From: Scolanthus callimorphus
Taxonomy: Eukaryota > Cnidaria > Anthozoa > Actiniaria > Edwardsiidae
Assembly (NCBI GenBank): GCA_033964015.1
Contig: CM066917.1
Coordinates: 28,719,951 to 28,783,950, forward strand
Reading direction: 5' to 3'
DNA length: 64,000 bases
Below the pieces are notes generated by a model. That model had not been told where the DNA came from, searched no databases, and was given only the letters and a program-made list of their open reading frames with translations. Shown one piece after another: positions 58,401 to 64,000 of this stretch (positions within the stretch are counted from its first letter, which is position 1; each line of letters starts with the position of its first letter). The position numbers and the translations under genes are program-made.

Positions 58401-61400
58401 CCACGAAAGATATATCAAGGCTGTGATTGAAGCAGACCATGCAGTTGTCATGGAAACCATCCAAGCTGCAACAGAGAAAGATGGGGAAATGCAAAAGTTA
58501 AAGACTGCAATCCTAACAGGCAAATGGGACAGAACTGATCCTGCCTTAGCACCATACTATGACATGAGAGCAGAAATCTACACTGCGGAAGGCATATTGC
58601 TCAGATTAGACCGCATCATCCCACCAGAATCCATGAGAGATAAGATCATTACGGTGGCACACAAGCAAGGGCACGAATACGCATTGGTTCGTTGTTGTCC
58701 GTGACGAGTCATGAGATTATTTCATAGCCTGTGTTGTCAAGCTCCATTGATGAGCCATACCTTAAGAAGAAACTCCAATGGGATCTCGGTCGAATTAACG
58801 CCTGAGATATCGGAGACAGCATAGCTGCTTAGATACTCCGCAAATCGAGTTCGCTGCTGAAGAACCAAGTTCTGGGTACTGACGATGAAAATCACCTTCG
58901 GGCCCTCAATATTGTCTGGGATTTCCAAAGCTCCTGTTGAAAAAAAAAACCGTCACATCAAAATAGTTCCCATTGAAAAATGTCGTTGTCTAAAATGTCC
59001 TTATATGGAAGCTTCTACTTACCATATTATATAATTATATAATTGTACTAATTGTTGCTATAATTTTTAACCAGTTGTCTATTGTATTTTCTGTAAATTC
59101 GATATGTTTTTTATTGAATTTAATAAAGATTATTATTATTACTAGAAGGCGTGAGTGCTGATCCTCCGAGCACAGAACCGCGAGAAAGCGGTGAGAATTC
59201 TTGGCAATGACTGACCTCGATTGCTATTCTCTTCCTTTTTGTTGTCGTCCAGGTGTTTCTTAGCAATCTCCATGGCAACAAATGTTTTGCCGCTGTTGGT
59301 AGGGGCGCAAATGATGGAGTTGATGCCCTGAAGGGCAGGTTCCGCGAGCTCCTGCTGGTACTTGCGCAGTTTGAGCTCGTGCGGCATGGCGGGGTGCGCA
59401 TCGCTTTCAAGACGTACTATACAGGATTAAAAAAGACAAATATCAAAAATGAACAAAATCAGGCGAACTACAACTGCAGCAAAGAAAGTTTGGTGGAGGA
59501 TAACTCGTCCTTCATATTTCTACGATTTTTGTGATTCGCCAGAATATCCCCTTAAATAGTTCCAATGGCCGGACCACATTTGGGATTGGGAAAATTTTGT
59601 AATTTTGAAATCAGTAATGGAATAATGAATTGAATATTCGATTCTAGGGGGGCACGCTTCATGTCTTTTGCCTCGTAACATCGCTTGAAACCTTCATGGG
59701 GTACTCAAGTCACAGATGCTGTCAGCTCACTGATAACTGTCATGCTGTCAGATAGGTTAACAAAGATTTGTTCCAGTAAGTTTAAAGTTACTGACCTTCA
59801 GGGATTTTGATGTGAATTTCTCCGTCTAGAGGATGTTCCGAGTCACTCATTGAGCTTTCGTTCTCCCTCAGCAAGTCTTCACCAGTCCTCTCAATTTCCT
59901 GCTCAGCCTCGACTCCTACAAATGCCAGAGTCGTCAAGAAAATATTAGGGAGCTTACAAATTAATGACTTTTTCACGACGCACATTTGAAAAGGGTATCC
60001 TAATAAGAGCTTATTACTTTTGCCAAAACCAAACCAACATACCTTCTAAGAAAGCTTTAATTTCATTGCAGACCTCCTCAGTAAACGCGGTTTTCAGTTC
60101 CAACGGCGGTTTCTCAGCCTCCTCCCTCTCGCAGTTTTTCTTGAGCAGAATAGTTTGCATCATAAGCTGTAGCTCTGTTTTGTCCCATAATTCCCTGAAT
60201 TTGTCAACAGCTTCCACACTGGCAAGACGAAACACTGTAACAATTGAATCCTTTTGATAGCGGAGTACCTGGTCAGCCGATGCATTTCCTTGCGCATGCT
60301 CTGTCTCCATATCTCCCACTTCGGTTTCCTCTTCTTTTCCAAGGTCGGCTCTCTTTCCTTCCCTGCTTTCCAGTCCTTCTTCTTCCGTCTCCATTTCACC
60401 AAGCTTTGCTTCCTCTTCATTTTCTTTGCCCTGATCTTTCTCGTTTTTATTTCTTACCAGTGGACCACCCAGTTGCTTTGTCTGAACAAATTCTATTCCC
60501 TGCGGCAGAAGCTAACATCGCGCAATTACGTTAGTGAATAGGTATACTTCTGTCCAGAGGCACTGTATGTTAGGCACTAACTTAGATTGGAAGGGACTAA
60601 GCTAAGCCACTAGGCTGGCGACTCCATGCAGTTAATCTGCATTAGGCTGATCCACTTAAAAATTGCACACCCTATTGAGGAATATGGACTTGGCTTTACC
60701 AAATGCATAGGCGTGCAGAAATTCAACCAGATGGAGGCAGACAATTTACCCTTACCCCTGCAGAATATTCCATATACTGTATCCCTGTTGAGCTTCCATT
60801 GGGTTCTTAGCCTTAAGAAAGTCTAGACGAAAAACTACTAACCCTGTGGAAAAGCCTTCTTTACAAAAGATAAGTGTGCATCGAAAACAATACGAGACTG
60901 TAAAACTACTGAAGGGCAACGTTCAGTAGACACAACATGGGTCAGAAGAGCATAACCCAGGTTATACACTTCTGCATGGGATAGAGGGTCTTCCGAGTAC
61001 TTCCTTGAAATTATGGTTCTCCCCGGCCTAAAACATCAAGAAAATCAAAACAACTAGAGAGGGCTTACCAGCTGCCATGTCAATTGTCGAATGGGGCCCT
61101 TCAGAAGTTTTTAGACTCACTTTCATGCCTGTTGTTTAAGGCTGGTTTCCATAAAGTCTTAAATCTGTCGTATCTGTCGCATCAGTCGACCGTGAAACAA
61201 TGGAAATTGAAGTTATTCTTTTGTTTCATGGTTGACTGATCCACAAGCCGCTTTTGGATGGAATCCTACAGATCAGCACACCCCTTATTTTGGCTTTGGT
61301 AATAATGCCAGGACTTTTGCCCTCCACTTGAAAGGGTCATAGAACAACAAGGGCAGGGAAGTCTGTGGGGAGGGGTCATTTGGCTGTCAGAGCTTGTAGA

Positions 61401-62930
61401 GTTCTCTTACCTCACTAAAAGCCTTTCGCAATTCCTTTGTTTCCTCAGATCTTGTTTGTTGGAACTTCTTTGCAATCCATTCCTCCAAGTCCTGACGTCT
61501 CTTCCCTTCAACTTCGCACTCATAGATGCGACATGTGATTTTGACATCTGGAATAAGAGGATGAGAATTAATTAGTGTAGTTTTCATAATTCTGCAAACT
61601 TCGAGCCAACAGTCAAACCATGTTCTAGCAGTGTTCTAGTAAAACGGAAAGTTCCAGCTAAAACCGTTGCATCGTGACCCATGTTTTCAAAAACATCAAT
61701 TTATTTTTGAATTCTTGACTTGGCTGTTCCGCCAATCAAACTATCTAAGCCAATTAATGTCTTGCCCTGTTTTGCCTAGTGCAGTCAACTGGCTTCCCTG
61801 CTGTGAACTGGTCGCGGCAGAAAGCCAAATGACTGCACTAGGCAAAGCAGGGCAAAATTCTGATTGGCTTATGAGGTTTGACTGGCAGAACAGCAAGCCG
61901 AAAACAAATTGATGCTTTGAAAACGAAGGTCGCGATGCAACGATTCAGCGTTTCTAGAACACCCCTGTTGTGGACATTAGCCGCCATATTCTGCCATATC
62001 CACAACCTCGAGGGAAGGAGGGGGGGGGGGGGGGGATTAGCAGCCCTGATAGGATATTTAATATATTACTTTTACCAAGAAGGCTATATTGCGTAACATA
62101 AAGAATGAGCGAGCTATTAAATAGAAGTTACATCCTATTTATTCCTTGTTTCCTAATTTTTGCGCTCACGAAAATAAATAACAAGCTACTAGTTGCCATC
62201 TCACCCGCCGCAGACCCAATTCTCCCAAATATTCTTGTATCTTCTGAGACCTCGATCTTATCTCCAGCATTAACTGTAACAAGAAATGATATGACATATT
62301 GCAAGAGTAGTATATCGTTGGGAGATATCGCTGTTCGTAGGCCGCCATCTTTGTTTTGGCCCCAGGAGCCCGGAAATACCAACACAGGTAACCCGTGTCA
62401 CAGTTGGCATAGCTGACACATTATTTCGCACCAATGACACAAAAAGAAGAAGAAAAAACCTGCACGGATTGCGGCTCCCGGCGCTTCTGATTGTGAATTC
62501 ACTTTGTCTTGATAGGAAGTCAAAATCAACGAAGCCAAATCTTTGAATTTAAAAATTCCGCTTTGAACATGAAGAAAAAGTGCGCGGCCGGCTAAGGACG
62601 CTAAGTCATGCGTGACCTCGGAGACTAGGAAACGCTAAGATGTTATAAAACTTTACCACTGTAAAATGGATCCAGCAGCAAGGCGGCGTGGCCGATGCCT
62701 TCTTCTCTCAATGCCAGAACAAACTGCTCAAAGCTATTATTTCTCCTTTTAAGCTTATCCACTAGGGTCATCATGGCACGCCGAGCTCCCTTTCCTTCCT
62801 CAACGCACTGGATTTGTTGCGTATCATCTTCGGTCAGGCAGTTCAGGCGAGGTAGTATTTCACTGGGACAAACGTCACTTTGAAAATACTGCAATCGCTC
62901 TGAGATAAGTTTCTTGTGCTCAGGCTTCAT
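49465..62930 (-). CDS. RIG-I-like receptor (CARD-DECH helicase-RD), 14-15 exons, with an in-frame stop
   Basis: Minus-strand exons: 62930-62657, (optional 62273-62205), 61547-61411, 60511-60043, 59915-59796, 59416-59216, 58933-58761, 54746-54546, 54173-53949, 53657-53470, 52826-52447, 52027-51887, 51646-51462, 50871-50608, 49695-49465. Domains: one CARD (residues 1-91); a charged linker with a possible TRADD-N-like segment ([19 protein letters not shown]); SF2 helicase motifs I (APTNSGKT), Ia ([14 protein letters not shown]), II (IIFDECHH), III (GLTASLG), IV (GILFSRTRG), V ([13 protein letters not shown]), VI (QARGRIRA); then an RD with two zinc Cys pairs (YCRKC, HCKQCG). RLRs sense cytosolic viral RNA and signal through CARD. 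A TAA at 50796-50794 in exon 14 falls about codon 924, after the helicase and before the RD. All splice sites are GT-AG except one that fits only as GC-AG (after 52447). Intron 7 (between 58761 and 54746) holds an antisense gag-pol relic. RIG-I versus MDA5 orthology cannot be set by eye; motif V/VI wording leans to MDA5/LGP2. Confidence 0.88.
49862..50095 (+). repeat. Degenerate ~31-bp minisatellite with palindromic GGAAATTCC core
   Basis: Eight units start at about 49866, 49896, 49925, 49957, 49983, 50015, 50048 and 50081. Five carry an exact TGGAAATTCC core; the rest carry one- to four-base changes. The flanks often read CCTGTGGAAATTCCAGGGTC. The core resembles a kappaB/Rel site. The array lies in the last intron of the RLR gene. 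Confidence 0.85.
50608..50871 (-). pseudogene. RLR exon 14 with premature TAA before the RD domain
   Basis: The exon is exactly 88 codons with good splice sites and constant frame: [13 protein letters not shown]...AASRKRA, then TAA, then [18 protein letters not shown]. The rest of the exon and the next exon stay open and encode a proper RD, so the stop looks like a single-base event (polymorphism, pseudogenising change or assembly error) rather than old decay. If real, the product would lack the RNA-end-binding domain. Confidence 0.8.
51145..51441 (+). repeat. Tandem duplication, 2 x ~150 bp
   Basis: Two nearly identical units (about 51145-51293 and 51294-51441) share TATGACCCAAATCAATATCG, TCACACAAGGGAGCCCAGAG and ATTCGGCGCGATCTGATGCT, with a few small indels. 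They are in the intron just downstream of RLR exon 13. Confidence 0.85.
55539..56576 (+). CDS. Gag-like polyprotein of the LTR element
   Basis: An open frame of 345 codons. The N-terminal half has the usual capsid-like helical pattern ([28 protein letters not shown]). A zinc knuckle [14 protein letters not shown] lies near residues 254-267. The pol frame starts before gag ends (overlap 56297-56576), in a different frame, suggesting ribosomal frameshifting in the intact ancestor. Confidence 0.85.
   Translation: MTNDSEATSSGPTSGPAQTNITVVNRQLNVKPFVISGDTNDTAVRWDKWKKDIERQFRFFGLTDPEVKKDGLIIYGGQQIADLEDSLPDLTEQPGDNSYTKLIRKLDRNFLPRKNKDYARFQFGNLTQGERESMANYYTRIREIAKKCEFADENEAIRDHLIKTMTNARLRVKTIRNNWTLIQILDEAAIDEEANAQATAIERKLQEDSNIQRVKQISKQTGSQRERPREQTEMRGRCGSRHEQRNCKAHGVECYKCGKRNHYARMCRSTQEPARSSDEGRKQQEQRRTQHQIHHADRHAMVIHVNHDKTKKDDRFGTWNKRNLRMKTANPKATLMKTLAEFYST
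56297..58704 (+). pseudogene. Pol of the LTR element, frameshifted in the reverse transcriptase palm
   Basis: Two frames cover pol: 56297-57598 (protease, first part of the reverse transcriptase) and 57469-58704 (from the catalytic Asp-Asp through thumb, RNase H with [12 protein letters not shown], to the start of integrase). The switch between frames must lie near 57560-57580. The integrase catalytic core is missing. This is a broken gene, not a functional polymerase. Confidence 0.85.
61130..61240. mobile_element. Half copy of the inner 11.6-kb MITE
   Basis: AAGGCTGGTTTCCATAAAGT, CTGTCGTATCTGTCGCATCA, GTCGACCGTGAAACAATGGA and TTCTTTTGTTTCATGGTTGA repeat the arms of the element at 11575-11778 in the opposite order. 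It lies in an RLR intron. Confidence 0.65.
61625..61965. mobile_element. Hairpin element in an RLR intron
   Basis: The inverted arms include CGTTGCATCGTGACC with GGTCGCGATGCAACG, GGCTGTTCCGCCAATCAAAC with its diverged complement, and TTTTGCCTAGTGCAGTCA with TGACTGCACTAGGCAAAG. Total length is about 340 bp. Confidence 0.75.
62205..62273 (-). CDS. Possible cassette exon of the RLR gene (23 residues)
   Basis: A 69-bp open segment begins after CTTGTTACAG and ends at GCGGCGG/gtgaga. Both borders are phase 1, so including or skipping it keeps the frame between exon 1 (CARD) and the exon at 61547. The encoded peptide ([20 protein letters not shown]) has no recognised domain. The evidence is splice signals and phase only. 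Confidence 0.35.
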
Positions 62931-64000
62931 CTTAAGTCAAGTAACTAAACAACGGAGGAAAAATAATAGTGATATTTGAGAAATTAAGAAACGGGGGAAA
63001 AGAAAAAGAACATGAGTCAAAAAGAAAAGGAAACAAAAACTTCCATGGACTGAGTTGATTTCTCTTGCCCAAGATGTGATGATCCAATATTTTTAATCAG
63101 GACTTAAAGAGGGTTTTAAACTCATTTTAGTTAAAAATGATGAGGATAAGCCACTTTTTAACATGTTTTGAAGTCGAGCAGAGAGGACAAATAACAGAAA
63201 ACCCAATTCGCCATACCTTCACAATTCGAGTCCTTCGTCAAAGATTTGGAGATGGGATGAGGTCTTTGCAGATATAGCAGGAGGCTTTTCAACTCGCGAA
63301 AATCTCGCAAGTATAAATATCGTCGAGTTTTGCCACCTTTTATATGGTGTGTGACTAATGAGGAATCCCCCAAATTCAATAGAGGGCTTAACCACCGTTA
63401 GGGGTTTCCCCGGAAATTCGACTTTCACTTTCTATAGAAGATATGAAAAAGCTAAATAAATCATTTACACTGAAAATAGATAAGTCAGGCGAGAAATTTT
63501 AGGAAACGTCGAGATCGATCGAGAAGACACGCTCCTATGTGGTTAGGCCAAGTAAAAAAATGCATGTTTATCGTCCCCGCCCGCATCGTTTTTTGGAGCC
63601 GCAACCTTTTTTCTTTTCTTTTTTATTCTCACAAATTGTCTACAAAACGAAGTCAAACGTCACAAGTGGTTAGAAACTGCTTTGAAATATGGCTTTAATG
63701 AACATGGAAATGCTTTATATGAACATAGATTGTCCTTAAGAATAGTCTATGAAACAGTCGTAGTCATTTTGTACACAAACAAAATATGGCATAAACCAAT
63801 AAAACACGGCATAAACAAGGAGCAAAAAGAAACAATAAATAAAAAATAAAAAGGGCCGCATGGACACTTTTTTGGAAAGCTCCGGACGATAAACATGTTA
63901 TTTATTTTTTTACTTGGCCTTACATATTTAATAAGGGAAACATCCCTTTAATTTTCAATTTGCTGACGTTGCGTCCAGGCGAGCGAGGCAATCGCCTCGG
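62931..64000. other. Region upstream of the RLR gene
   Basis: No convincing gene was seen; open frames around 63158-63428 have no recognisable domain or start context. It contains the likely RLR promoter (just above 62930) and an inverted-repeat element at 63545-63925. Confidence 0.5.
63545..63925. mobile_element. MITE with AGGCCAAGTAAAAAAATG ends
   Basis: The left arm AGGCCAAGTAAAAAAATGCA + TGTTTATCGTCC is mirrored at the right by GGACGATAAACATGTTATTT...TTTTACTTGGCCT. The interior is A-rich and non-coding. Total length is about 380 bp. Confidence 0.75.

Larger units (their letters stand above)
55180..58710 (+). mobile_element. Truncated Ty3/Gypsy-type LTR retrotransposon inside an RLR intron
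   Basis: It lies antisense to the host gene. A TGGCGACGAGGAT leader phrase at 55479-55491 precedes gag, as in many Ty3/Gypsy elements. Gag is at 55539-56576, with a CX2CX4HX4C zinc knuckle at about 56299-56340. A pol frame overlaps it (56297-57598), with a protease DTGA site and reverse transcriptase blocks up to the palm. The rest of pol is in another frame (57469-58704), with RNase H and the start of integrase. The frame breaks right at the reverse transcriptase catalytic Asp-Asp. The element stops within the integrase, about 60 bases before RLR exon 7, and no 3' LTR is seen. A 5' LTR cannot be delimited without the second copy. It is inactive as it stands. Confidence 0.85.

Noticed and set aside
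63158..63428. An upstream coding exon of the RLR gene
   Set aside because: No domain, no good start context, and the CARD exon already begins with a well-placed ATG at 62930.

Overview
This 64-kb window is animal nuclear DNA. It is AT-rich with a fairly low gene density and holds intron-containing genes with GT-AG splice sites. It also carries many short inverted-repeat DNA transposons, LINE relics and one Ty3/Gypsy-type element. The gene set (BBS10, CFAP90, a RIG-I-like receptor with a single CARD, a Cwc2-type splicing factor, DEF8) together with this repeat style fits an anthozoan cnidarian, most likely a stony coral or close relative. That assignment is inferred from gene content and style; no species marker was seen.

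Layout: the 3' part of an NCOA5-like gene (+, 5666-8383) ends in a GAVPR-repeat tail. It is followed by intergenic DNA with small transposons and a decayed CR1/L2-like LINE (12.9-14.5 kb). Next come a WW-domain/Cwc2-like splicing factor (-, 16302-21191) and a single-exon BBS10-like chaperonin (-, 22489-24156). BBS10 is head-to-head with a 17-exon RUN-domain/DEF8 gene (+, 24679-36529). CFAP90 (-, 37519-42731) lies tail-to-tail with DEF8. An SLC10A7-like transporter (-, 44221-48551) follows, and then a large RIG-I-like receptor gene (-, 49465-62930). One intron of the receptor gene holds an antisense Ty3/Gypsy-type gag-pol relic (about 55.2-58.7 kb).

The genes are functionally unrelated, although two (BBS10, CFAP90) are ciliary. 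The main points of interest are: (i) a RUN domain joined to a complete DEF8 body; (ii) a WW + Torus/CCCH + RRM Cwc2 homologue with a one-base deletion inside the zinc finger and a tandemly duplicated promoter/start region; (iii) a RIG-I-like receptor with one CARD, a possible TRADD-N-like segment, an in-frame stop just before its RNA-binding C-terminal domain and an intronic minisatellite with a kappaB-like core; and (iv) more than fifteen small inverted-repeat elements, some nested, plus a 2.4-kb element with about 45-bp terminal inverted repeats. Exon boundaries were set by hand from splice signals, reading phase and remembered family similarity; no alignment was run.
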